Shown: positions 36,334-49,033 of the stretch, piece after piece
Layout: each line of letters starts with the position of its first letter
Numbering within the stretch: the first letter of the stretch is position 1
NCBI GenBank assembly: GCA_958450365.1
Contig: CAUEEP010000743.1
Location: forward strand, 6,409,501 to 6,473,500
Direction of reading: 5' to 3'
Length of the DNA stretch: 64,000 bases
Source of the DNA: Mesorhabditis belari
Taxonomy: Eukaryota > Nematoda > Chromadorea > Rhabditida > Rhabditidae
The notes under the pieces: generated by a model
The model's database searches: none
The model's input: only the letters and a program-made list of their open reading frames with translations
Told to the model about the DNA's origin: nothing
Translations under genes and position numbers: made by a program

Positions 36334-36626
36334 CCGTATTTCTTTGAATAGAAAACCGGGTAAAGAGTAGCATAGCGTACTCCTGCGTAGCAGCCCTTTT
36401 TAAAATTTCTTTTCTGCATAAAAGCTTTCAATGAAGTGCTATAGGGCTGGAAAATGACTCAAAAATACCACATGAGCTAACAGATTTTTGAGCCATTTTC
36501 CAGCTCTATAGCACTTCATTGAAAGCTTTTATGCAGGAAAGAAGGGCTGCTACGCTTTAAAAATTGCTGCTACGCAGGAGTACGCGATGATACTCTTTAC
36601 CCGGTCTTCTATTCGAAGAAATACGG
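36334..36626. mobile_element. Fold-back MITE with 21-base flanking repeat
   Basis: Ends CCGTATTTCTTTGAATAG and its complement, with about 130-base arms containing GTACTCCTGCGTAGCAGC. TA lies directly outside each end. Beyond it a 21-base direct repeat TACAAAATAGTAAGCCGTTA (plus A) occurs at 36307-36327 and 36630-36650. Confidence 0.88.
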
Positions 36627-36939
36627 TAATACAAAATAGTAAGCCGTTAAAGTGTGTCTAAGTAACGAAAACCTATAGTACTTTTTTCCTTTTCTATCTT
36701 TTTATCTATCTTTTTCTTCGTTTCCTTTTCCTCAACAATGGATAATTTTTGTGTATTTATTGGCGTGATAGTTGTCACTAATTGCAACGTGATCCCCCCG
36801 TCCATTCTTGGATAGTTTATAAAAATCTTTCTCTCCACGCTGCCTGGGAATTCTTTTATCTCCCAAGCTTTTCCATCATCATCATCATCGATTCCCATCA
36901 AATTGTTATAAAAACGATCGTGATTTATTTGATGATCTA

Positions 36940-39276
36940 ATGGATAAGCTTGCCTTTAACAAGATAAGCTCATTAATCTTTTTGCTGTTATTGCTTGACT
37001 CTCTTGCGCTTGAGCATCTCGATGATCTCGATGATCAAGAAATCGATCCAGAAGGTAGGATTTGAGAGAGAAAAATGAGAGTCTGATAAAAAATGAGAGT
37101 TCAAAAATGATATTTTAGTTGCATACAACTTGACTTATACAGAACAAATGACAAAACTTGATGCGGATCTTTTTGGCGTAAAAAGTTCATTGGTTTTCTT
37201 CTTTCAAAAGTTGACTTTCAGGTGTACAGTCGAGATAGAAGACCTGTAAAAAATGAAAACAAACCAGTGGAGGTTGATTAGAAATTAGAAATTAGAAAAA
37301 AAAAAGAAAATTTACATTTTATTGCCAGGTCAAAGTGCATTATCATGTGATTCATTTGGCTGTCGATGAAGAAGAAGGAGTTCTTTGGCTGCATGGGCAC
37401 CTTTATATGGTTTGTAAAAGTGTAAAAGTGATCTATTTGATGATCTAATTTGATAAGCTTTGCCTTTAGCAAGATAAGCTCATTAATCTTTCTAAAAAAA
37501 AACTATAGACATGGTCGGATGAGTTTTTGGGATGGGATTCCACAAAATACAACGGGGTTCGAATGACAAGAACAAGAAAATGGAATATCTGGAATCCAAC
37601 TCTACGCATACATAACACGTGAGTTAAAGTAAAAGCTCAAAAGGCTCATTGCTCAAAAGGAAAACAACTTTTAGAGTTTCTGGAGCACAATCAAATTGGG
37701 AAATCTCCCGTAGCTCTCATGTAATCATCACCTCCAGGGGAGAATCATTTGCTCAAGTTTGATTCATTTCCCCAAATCAATAAAGTAAGCTTTAGATTGA
37801 AGTCTATCCAACGATGAGCCTTAAAGTTGGCTGCCACTTTGACTTTACGTTTGTTTTCTTTCACTTAAAGTATTTGAATGTTCAACTTTAGCGACTTTCC
37901 CGATGATGAGCAACGATGTTCAGTTCGGATGTTTGCCAATGAGAGAATGCCCGAAGTGCAATTGAAATTCTATGGAGAGTTGCCGTCTACAGTTCTTTTA
38001 GGTAAGTTGGACAAGCCACTGGGGGACAAAAAGATCTGGCAGCGGCGGGACTCGAACCCGCGGACCCCAGTCGACCTCCCGCTTTCTGGCCTAATGCTCT
38101 ACCAATGAGCCAGACCGACAGACCTTCGGTGCCGCCAGAGAAGAGTCTTATTCTTTAATGGTAAGCAAAGAGATCGATTTGCAGGTTGGGGCAGTCAATC
38201 AATGAAAAAGAAAGTCGGCTCATGGGAGTTGATAGACACAAAGAACACTGTGGAATATTATTCAGCTGGCAATTATTCAACAGAAGTCCCAGTTTTAGTG
38301 GAAAAGATTTCAAGGACATGGTTTGTTTAGATAAGTTTTCTTTCGATAAATTCTCTAGGACAATTCTTGAGACAACTTTTATTCTCCGTCGCCACGCGCC
38401 TCTTTTCACATATTGCTTCAAATTGCCTTGTCTTGTCTCGACTCTTCTCGCGATTCTTCCATTTTTCTTACCAAATATTCATCACTCAATTGTGATTTTA
38501 GGTTTGTTTAAAAAAAGAAAGATAAAAAGAAAGATCTATTTTTTGAAATCATTAAAGAATAACGCTAAAATTTAGTGACAAACATTGTGATACAAGTGGT
38601 ATTTATGCATGAGTTGGTTATGAAAACGCCACTTGCTATTGGGAGTCTACCGAATACGGGTTTTTTCTTAAACTTTTGAAATAATGTCTGAAAAATTGAG
38701 TCTAACTGATTCTAACTGATTCTAAGTGATTCTAATAGAGTCTAACTGATTCTAACTGAGTCTAACTGAGTCTAACTGATTCTAACCGATTCTAAGTCAT
38801 TCTAACCAATTCTAAGTGATTCTAACTGATCCTAACTGGTTCTAACTGATTCTAACTGATTCTAACTGATTCTAACTAATTCTAACTGATTCTAACTGAT
38901 TCTAACTGATTCTAACTGATTCTAACTGATTCTAACTGATTCTAACTCATTCTAACTGATTCTAACTAACATACAACTCTCAATTCCAGTATTATTCTAC
39001 GGGTTATCGCTTGGATGGAATGGTTTATGCTTGGGTTTTCACGTGGCTTGTCTCTGGGCACCGCGTGCTACCCCCGGGATGCCGATTCTTAATCCATTAG
39101 CTCTGTTTTCTCCCGAAAAATCATCAAATAACGAAGAAGGTTTTGACCTCAAAAATATCGAAAAATCCAAATTTACAGACAGCTTGCCCGCATTGTTGTC
39201 GGCTTTTCGAACGATCATTGGAATCTTCAGCCTTTTCCTCTTTGCTTCTTTTTATCTTTTTCTTGTCGTACTGTAA
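36940..39276 (+). CDS. Cys-loop ligand-gated ion channel subunit
   Basis: A signal peptide exon starts MDKLAFNKISSLIFLLLLLD. Extracellular segments follow: YSRDRRPVKNENKPVEV, LWLHGHLYMTWSDEFLGWD, WNIWNPTLRIHN. The Cys-loop is CHFDFTDFPDDEQRC with exactly 13 residues between cysteines (37835-37915, split by an intron). TILETTFILRRHAPLFTYC opens TM1, and TM2-3 come from two short exons. An intracellular loop and a TM4 ending IGIFSLFLFASFYLFLVVL precede TAA at 39274-39276. This is a pentameric nicotinic-type receptor subunit in the plasma membrane. The TM2/TM3 region is divergent and lacks an obvious canonical pore lining, so ligand and ion selectivity cannot be inferred; it resembles orphan lgc genes. 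Introns contain a tRNA-like gene (38037) and a 10-bp minisatellite (38697). Confidence 0.87.
38037..38136 (-). tRNA. tRNA-like gene with an extra hairpin arm
   Basis: Read on the minus strand, acceptor halves GGCGGCA and CGCTGCC pair at 6 of 7 positions. The D-arm GCTC-ATTGGTA-GAGC is perfect and the T-arm GCGGG-TTCGAGT-CCCGC is perfect with consensus B box GGTTCGAGTCC. A TTTTT stop follows. About 34 bases between D and T arms imply a long variable arm. The loop CCAGAAA would give AGA (Ser) but the anticodon stem is poor. Between acceptor and D-arm is an additional 18 bases able to form a CCGA/TCGG stem. It lies antisense in an ion-channel intron. Confidence 0.55.
38697..38970. repeat. 10-bp minisatellite in channel intron
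   Basis: About 27 units of TCTAACTGAT with variants, filling the intron before the last channel exon. Confidence 0.93.
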
Positions 39277-39335
39277 TCTTTCCATCAAACTGTTTATTAA
39301 AAAGAAAATAAAAATTCTTGAAGAAAGTTATTGTT

Positions 39336-42005
<2,670 letters not shown>

Positions 42006-42690
42006 ATTTGAATATAGGTTTAGAGCAAAGTGTGTTACTCGAGCTAAATGCCTCGTGTGGATTTATGAGCAGGTACAGTGGGGGTGGAGCCTAGCGAGGC
42101 ACGTGGGAACACGAAGACACCCTAGAAATAGAGCTAGGTGATAGAGTTAATCACTATTTTTGGAGTCGATCGAGTCGCAGAGATTGACAAAAAAATGTCG
42201 AAAGGAGAGATTTCGACGAAATTCCCCGAGAGACGAACACAGTTGTCAACGAAAGAGGCTGCAGGGTGAAATCGTGGAAATGTCGAGGCTGATCTCTTGT
42301 CAGAGATATCATAAACTACGCAAGGAGTTCAATCAACTAATCAGCTTAAGCATAGGCATTATATATAGTATTGCATATCATTAACTTGGGATACAATCAA
42401 ATATAGTAATTTCAAACGTTGGATTAAAAAACGAGAAAAGGCAAAAAAAAACAAAGATTTTGGTGAAGAATGACCTAAAACTGAACACCTTTTATCAAGA
42501 ATCACCTAAGCTGAACTAAGAATACGCAAACTCCGGACATGTTTAGAAAAGCGGGGTAGTTGTTTTGACGGTACAGCTGAAATCGCGAAAAGTGCTCTTT
42601 TTGTGATTCAAGTCGTTTCTAAACTGTTCCCCAAGTAGGTTACAGTAATTTTTGTCGAGCCAGCTTTTGTGCATTTTTTACAATTACCCA
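42006..42690. other. Spacer with possible retroelement remnant
   Basis: A frame around 42195-42350 (MSKGEISTKFPERRTQL then shifted) is basic and faintly gag-like, preceded by CCTAGCGAGGCACGTG. No LTR pair was found. It should also hold the hpd-1 promoter. Confidence 0.3.
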
Positions 42691-42950
42691 CCGTAAATAC
42701 TCTTATGGAAGCTCCCATGCTCATAATTACGTTTGCAACGTTGCGACAATTACGACGGACGCTTCGTTCTCCGCGCTGTTTTATGCTACAATGTGCGCTT
42801 GGGTGTCAATAGATAGCCCTTGAATTCAGCTATCTTTGGATACCAAAATCATAGTTGGAAAAAATCTGGGGGCTAAGAAAAAATGATCTTGTAAACAAAT
42901 TTATCGACTACGGGACTGTACGGAGGTGGGCTTCTATTAGAGTATTTAGG
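42691..42950. mobile_element. MITE, CCGTAAATACT family, diverged copy
   Basis: Ends CCGTAAATACT and AGTATTTAGGG. Internal TTTTATGCTACAATG and GTGCGCTTGGGT match the better-preserved copy at 62426-62693. TA remains only on the right flank. Confidence 0.8.
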
Positions 42951-43053
42951 GTAGTTGTTTTTCTCTAAATTTCTCATTCTATCCAGCTACCGCCTACCCA
43001 TCGAATTTTCCCAATTGCGATACTTTTTTGTTTTCAGTTGTTTAACGACTAAC

Positions 43054-45199
43054 ATGAGAGTAAATTTGTTTTTTAGTGCAACTTCAATCCATCTCTTCGA
43101 GATGGTGATCAATGAAGCCAAGTCACACCAAATATACACTTATCCAGGTGATTATTTTGTATCTTATGTTCGAACAATTTTCTAATTAAGAAGATAGTCA
43201 AAATTCGGTAAAGCAATGGTCGCATTCTTACAAATTGCCGTTTTTGGAAGTGTTGTCGAAGCGGGGAACTCAAAGCGATCAAAAAATCAAAGAATTAATT
43301 CGAGAAGTTGGTTTCACTTTTATTTAAATCCGGCTAGATGCTTATTTTGGGAGTGGGACAAATGCGACCTTTCTTTGTGCACCCGGACATTTGCGCACCT
43401 TCTTTTCCGCACCTTGCCCATTAGCGCACCTTTTTTCGCGCCTTAAAAAAGCTCTAAAAAGCTAATATTAACCAATTTCTATTCCAAATGTTGTTTTTCT
43501 AGGTAATTTGAGGGTGTCGAATTCAGATTTTGACATAACAGAGCGTGTGGAACCAATTTGAAAGACAAAACGGCTAGATCAAATTACAGAAAATTGGCGA
43601 TCTTTCTCTTTGTATAACTCCGCCCGTTCGCCTCCACAAGCTCTAATATGCCAAAATTTCGATTCTACGCCCTAAAATTACCTAGAAAAACAACTTTTGG
43701 AATAGAAATTGGTTAATATTAGCTTTTTAGAGCTTTTTTAAAACGCGAAAAAAGGTGCGCAAATGTCCGGGTGCGCAAAAAAAAGGTCGCATTTGTCCCA
43801 CTCCCGTTTATTTTAGCTAACACTGCTGGCTGAAAAACTCATAAATGATTCGAATCCGCAGAAAGAAAATTTAATTTGGTCCCTCCAATCTCTTCCATCT
43901 GAAATTTTATCATATTTTAAAGTATTTTCATAAAATTCTTCCAAAAGCTAGAGTTTTAATTCAGAGCGTGATTCAAATTGCAAAGCCTCTCTTGGCGAAA
44001 ATGTTAGCGGCGCGCTGTCTGGCGTTAAAGCTATTAAAAAACTGCACACACAATGCTGGTTTTTCGAAGGGAGTTTCCAGGTTGATTGTATCTTTTTGAT
44101 GTTTCGACGAATTATTTTTCAGGAGCTGATTCGTTTATTCACCCCACATTACTTGAAAGTTGGGGGGGAAATTTTTGTATGTTTATCACGAATTCAAAGC
44201 TAAACATTGATTCAGAACCATAATGCAAACTCAAAACAAAAGTCACCATTGCTCGATTAACACAGTTTTAACGGTATTTTTTATATTATTTATTTAACTC
44301 TGGTTCTACGTTATTTTAACGTTCACTTTTAAGATGTTGGCCGTGATTCCAGAGATTCGGCTTCACATTGCAAAAAATGTCAACCAATCAAGCGCCTTCA
44401 AAGCCATTTTTCATGTCTTTTATTTTTCGTATTGGGTAAGACATCTGTAAAACTGGTCTTACCACATTTAGGATAATGAATCTCAGCAGAAGTTTGTCCA
44501 TGAGGTGCAATTGGACCCGCACGGGTTACACCGATGGCAAAAATACGGATATGAAGTGGTCGAGATTTGGAAGCACATTGCTGAAAGGTAAAAAAAACTA
44601 TTTGCCTTTGTTTTTTGTAAAAGATCATATAAAAAATTAGGTTGTGTTTGGATCTAATCTGCACGACAGTGTCAAAAAGTGATTTGCACCAATCTTGGAC
44701 TTCTCTTTGTAAGGAAGTTAGAGTGTAAGTAAAATGACTTTAATTTATTTGAATCTAGACTAAGCGCTTTCTGATGGTATTTGAGTATGTCAATTCAAAT
44801 TGGGAGTCATCAAAAGTTGAAGAGCTTCCACAACTTGGTATTTTTTTAAATTTCTGATGTTCATAGTTTTAAACCCAAATGGCTTTGTAATACGATGCGT
44901 TGGAAATGTTGTGCAAACTCCACATGGAAAACACGTCTATCTGCTTCTTCACAACCAGACCACAACCACAATAACTGTAAGTTAGCTTTAGTGCGAAATT
45001 TTAGTAACACATGTCAACTTTTAGATGATCAAGATTGATGACTACATATTTCAAACGATGGCTCCTTTGCCCGTGTACCGCCCTGCATTAATACTATACG
45101 AGTTTGTGTTACTGTGTTCTATCATGAGCTTTGTATTTTAGGCGTATAACTATGGATTCATACGTGCGCCAGCCATACTTTGAAATGGCCAAGCAATAA
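43054..45199 (+). CDS. Unrecognised multi-exon protein, faint F-box-like motif
   Basis: I do not recognise this gene. Exons joined by eye: MRVNLFFSATSIHLF at 43054; a segment QWSHSYKLPFLEVLSK (about 43196-43308); SLQSLPSEILSYF (about 43815-43922); QIAKPLLAKMLAARC (about 43966-44080); VIPEIRLHIAKNVN (about 44335-44438); VQLDPHGLHRWQKYGYEVV (about 44470-44588); and VRCVGN-type strands to a stop at 45197-45199. LPSEILSYF could begin a divergent F-box, which would suggest a substrate adaptor of an SCF ubiquitin ligase, but support is thin. The intron at about 43310-43814 is mostly a Mutator-like MITE whose right target duplication runs into the 3' splice site. Several exon borders are guesses. 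Confidence 0.45.
43349..43805. mobile_element. Mutator-like fold-back MITE, copy 2
   Basis: Ends GGGAGTGGGACAAATGCGAC and complement. 9-base target duplication GCTTATTTT (43340-43348) and GTTTATTTT (43806-43814), one mismatch. Arms are about 190 bases with a unique centre containing ACGGCTAGATCAAATTACAG. The right target repeat supplies the TTTTAG acceptor of the next exon. Confidence 0.9.
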
Positions 45200-45245
45200 T
45201 TGTATTGTTTTTGTGCAACAAATTCCTAGTGGTTTCTAATGTTCC

Positions 45246-45564
45246 GGGAGTGGGACAAATGCGACCTTTTTTTGCGCACCCGGACATTTGTGGAAACAAA
45301 CGGACGGAGTTATACAAAGAGAAAAATCGACAATTTTCTGTAATTTGATCTAGCCGTTTTGTCTTTTGGCTTTGTCTGTGTCAAATTGGTTCCACACGCT
45401 CTGATATGTCAAAATTTCGATTCTACGCCCTAAAATTACCTAGAAAAACAACTTTTGGAATAGAAATTGGTTAATATTAGCTTTTAGAGCCTTTTTAAAA
45501 CGCGAAAAAAGGTGCGCTAATGGGCAAGGTGCGCAAAAAAAAAGGTCGCATTTGTCCCACTCCC
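45246..45564. mobile_element. Mutator-like fold-back MITE, copy 3
   Basis: Same termini as copy 2. The interior is shorter and its centre inverted relative to copy 2. Flanking AATGTTCC (45238-45245) and AATGTTTC (45565-45572) give an 8-base duplication with one mismatch. It lies 46 bases after the stop of the unrecognised gene. Confidence 0.88.
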
Positions 45565-45655
45565 AATGTTTCTAATGTTTTTAAATTAACTCCCAATGTT
45601 CCTAATGTTTTTAAATTAACTCCCAATGTTCCTAATGTTTTTAAATTTACTTGTT
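45565..45655. repeat. 30-bp tandem repeat starting in the MITE end
   Basis: Three copies of a unit containing AACTCCCAATGTTCCTAATG followed by TTTTTAAATT. The first copy uses the ACTCCC terminus of MITE copy 3, so the array formed after the insertion. The rest of the spacer to 45914 shows no gene. Confidence 0.85.
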
Positions 45656-45914
45656 CAAAAGTTGAGGCATTTTTTTAATCTAATAATAAATCGCATGTTT
45701 GCTGTTTGTTGATATTTTAAAAACTATTTGTTTTTCCATTATATACCTGCCCCTTTTACATAGCTACGTTGCAATGCAAGCAACCAGTAACTAATCGACA
45801 CTCTTGGGTAATATTTACAAAAAGAAAGGTATGATCGCGACGTATGATAGAATTATCTTCTATCTGTTTGAATTGGAATTGCAAATTTTTAATTCACTAT
45901 GATTTCATTTTTAG

Positions 45915-48360
45915 ATGCTATGGTTTTTCAACAGCGACGAAAAACTTGACGCCTTGGCTTCTACTTCAAGAACTTTACTTGAAGAAGCAGAGTCGATTGA
46001 TGTGAGAACTTTGAACGTTGACGACCGAGAAAAGCAATTTCACGATGCCGTACGAGAACATATTGTAAGTTTTATTTATTGGTAGAAATAGTTTATTTTG
46101 TTCAAACTGTTACGTTTAGATTTGTCTTCTGCTATTTCTTGGGTTGTATCTGTTTTCTTATTGGCTATTGGCGAAATTCAAACAACGAAATGTGCTCGAT
46201 GCTTTGTTTGCTGGAGAAGAGGACTATTTTGTTTACAGAATTTCGTAAGTTAATTTGGTGTAATTAAATGTTTATAATTAAATTTAGTCTATGGATGTGC
46301 ACAGTATCGTTGGCGGTTTCAATCGGATCAACTGTGTTGATGCCCTTCTCATTAATTGGTGCTGAACTACTGCAGAGGTAATTTTGGAAATAAAATTATA
46401 GTTAACACTTAAGAAATTTAGGTACCCGGGAAATTTTTACCTGCAATGGTTGTCCTGGTCTCTAATACACTCGCTATGGAATTACGTTTTTGTTTTGGCA
46501 AACCTTTCACTTTTCATCCTGCTGCCTTTCTCTTATTTGTTTCTGGAAAGTCAAGGTTTCAGCAACAAAACAAAGGCAAGTTTTTTAAAAAAAAGCGATT
46601 TATAAACCTTTTTAGGGGATATTGAGCCGATTATACGAAACGTTGGCTGTGTGTACATTGTTTATTGTCATGCTTCTTTGCCTTTGCGATCTCATCTATT
46701 ACTTGCTGGTGGCTTCGTCCGAAAATCTTTCATTTTTGAGCTTGTTCTCAATCTTCAGTATTACTTCGGTAACCATCGCATATTTTCATTCACAGTTTGA
46801 GATTTTCAGGTGAATCTCCCATTACTTTATTCGTGTGTTTCTCTATTTGGAGTGATGCTTCTTTTGGCTCTAACACCATATGGTTTCTCAAGAATGTTTA
46901 CGATCGTCTTCGAAAAAGCACAAACAAAGGTGTTTAATAAAGCTAGGGTTATAACGACTTAAAATTTTAGCCTCCAAATCCAGACGCCGACGACGATATT
47001 TTAATTGAAAAACTCGAGATGTTCTATCAGGCTCGAAATCTGACAGAACCTTCAGCAATTCTAAAAAGCAGCTCATTGAGGTAAATTTATAAGACCCTGT
47101 CGAAGTTTTATTATGTGTTTAGCAATTGTTCAACATTGAGACACATACAAAATCCTTCATTGCGAAATAAGAGCACCTCCTCTGATAAACTGACCTTTAC
47201 AAGTTTGTAGAAATTAGGTATATATGAATATATTGAATCTAGCTTATTTATCATCCGGTGATGCGCCAGAATTTGGTTTAGCATCAACCGAAGCGATCAC
47301 ATCACAGCGACAACCACACAATGTTCAAGGTTGGAGTTTTCAAAAAAAAGATTGGCAAATAATTACTTTTAGATTTTCCATTTGCCAAGCCAGAGAATGC
47401 TTTTTCATATTACTATAACAGGGCTACTAAAAGCATGCTGGCCTTATCATATGAACTGCCGCTTCGGGAAAAGACTATACGTTGGTATCAGCGAATAGCC
47501 CACGCAATCAAATACCCACTTTGTGTATTTGGACTAGTGGTTCTTACGGTTGGTAAAATTTAAATGTTTTCTTTTAATATCATGTTCAGACAATTGCCTT
47601 TTTGATGGTGCTGATCAACATTTTAAAGCTTTCTTTTGGGTTTCGTGCTTTGCCAGTTTATGTTCAATATATGGAGGTACGATGCTTCTTACGTTGTTAT
47701 TATAATTGGTTGATTATAGGTTCAAAATCGACACACTTTTGGATTGCTTGGGGTGATTATTGAGGTGATAACGATTTTGTGGGTTTATAATTTTTATTCG
47801 CTTGAATGTACTTATTTAGCTATGTCATGACGACGTCGTTAGTTGGTTTTTATTCTCTGCCGATCATGAGTTCAATTCGCCCTAAAAAGGTATGTTGTAA
47901 CTTTGTTTAATAAGCACCGATGAATGCTGTTGTGAGGTTATTCGAAAATTTAGGATCACACTTCGATGACTGCTATTATCATTAACTGTTCAGCATTGGT
48001 GATTCTCTCGTCAGCTCTACCCGTTCTTGCTGTCACATTAGGTATCCATTTTTAATTATGAATAAATACAACATTATTTACTATAACTTTATGATTTTAA
48101 GGAATAACTTCTTTCGACTTGTTGGGCGCTTTTGGCTCTCTTCGTTGGTTGTCCTCGTTTTACCTGGTCGTCGGATATAATTGTCTATTTGCCGGAGCGA
48201 CCGTTCTGATTTTGTGTAAACAATTCACTAGTCATGTCTTCAAGGAATTAGCGAAAAAGTATGCTTAGATAACTAACCATCTTATCTAACTATCTTCAGG
48301 CTATTTTTCTGCGGCGGGAGGCGGTTTGGCGAAGAAAAGGCTGCAACAAAACTCGAGTGA
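45915..48360 (+). CDS. LMBR1/LIMR-family multi-pass membrane protein
   Basis: It starts MLWFFNSDEKLDAL directly behind a TTTTAG acceptor, consistent with spliced-leader addition, and ends at TGA 48358-48360. At least eight hydrophobic spans are visible (for example ICLLLFLGLYLFSYWLL, TVLMPFSLIGAELLQRYPGN, LWNYVFVLANLSLFILLPFS, SLVGFYSLPIMSSIRPKK, GYNCLFAGATVLILCKQF). The PFSLIGAELLQ and ESQGF regions are hallmarks of the LMBR1 family (lipocalin-receptor-like proteins). It has a central cytoplasmic loop of charged residues around 46980-47080 and a Ser-rich insert near 47110-47210. The family includes LMBR1, LIMR and LMBD1; the exact role in nematodes is not deducible. It may be first of a plus-strand pair with TACO1, but the 670-base gap is long for an operon. 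Confidence 0.85.
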
Positions 48361-49033
48361 AATTCCGATCGATTGAATTGAAAGTCTTGCTGTTAGATAC
48401 CTATGTTAAACTCTTGATTAACAATAAGTTGCTCTTTCTTCCCGCTCTACCCTTTTGTCGTTTTTACGTTTGTGGATCTCATTTATGACGTGTATGACTT
48501 TTGCCTTTATCTCTAACTTTCCTTTCCCCTTGCTCACTATGGTTAAACGCTAATGCTAAGAGTCACATTCGGGGCTATTAAGATTTCGGGTTCAAGGATG
48601 GTTTTGCCTCCAAGACTAAAAAGAATCGATTACTTTTAGGAAAGTAGTCGTTACATTTTTGGTAGCTCTTTAGTGATCGTTGAGTTTCCTGGAGAAGCTC
48701 AATTTTTAGTACTGCTAGACTTTATAGTAAATTTGAAGCTGGAAATTAACAACTCTGAACCATTTCCTTCTTTGTATAAAAATCGATTTATCGGCTATAC
48801 GTTCAGTTATCTGTAAGCTTTATACCTAGTTTTTTTTCTAGTCGAGCATAATCGATGACGTCAGGGTTGTATGGTTCCAGGGAGACTGCTTTTGTTTGTA
48901 TACACATAACTTTCTTGTTTTGAATAAAATTTTGCGAATCAATGTTATATTGTGAAGATATATGCAGGAAAGATTCATACAATAATTTTGTTTATCGTGT
49001 TTATTTTAATTAAAATGTAGAAGGAACAGGTAG
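48361..49033. other. Spacer, no gene seen
   Basis: It contains an AATAAA near 48925 and an ACAGGTAG acceptor just before 49034. No element or exon recognised. Confidence 0.5.

Noticed and set aside
36647..36901. Minus-strand frame with Asp run and Lys/Glu-rich end
   Set aside because: Low-complexity composition, no splice partners, and it lies in the channel-gene upstream region.
42160..42384. gag-like retroelement gene
   Set aside because: Only a faint basic resemblance, frame breaks, and no LTR pair or polymerase; kept only as a possible remnant.
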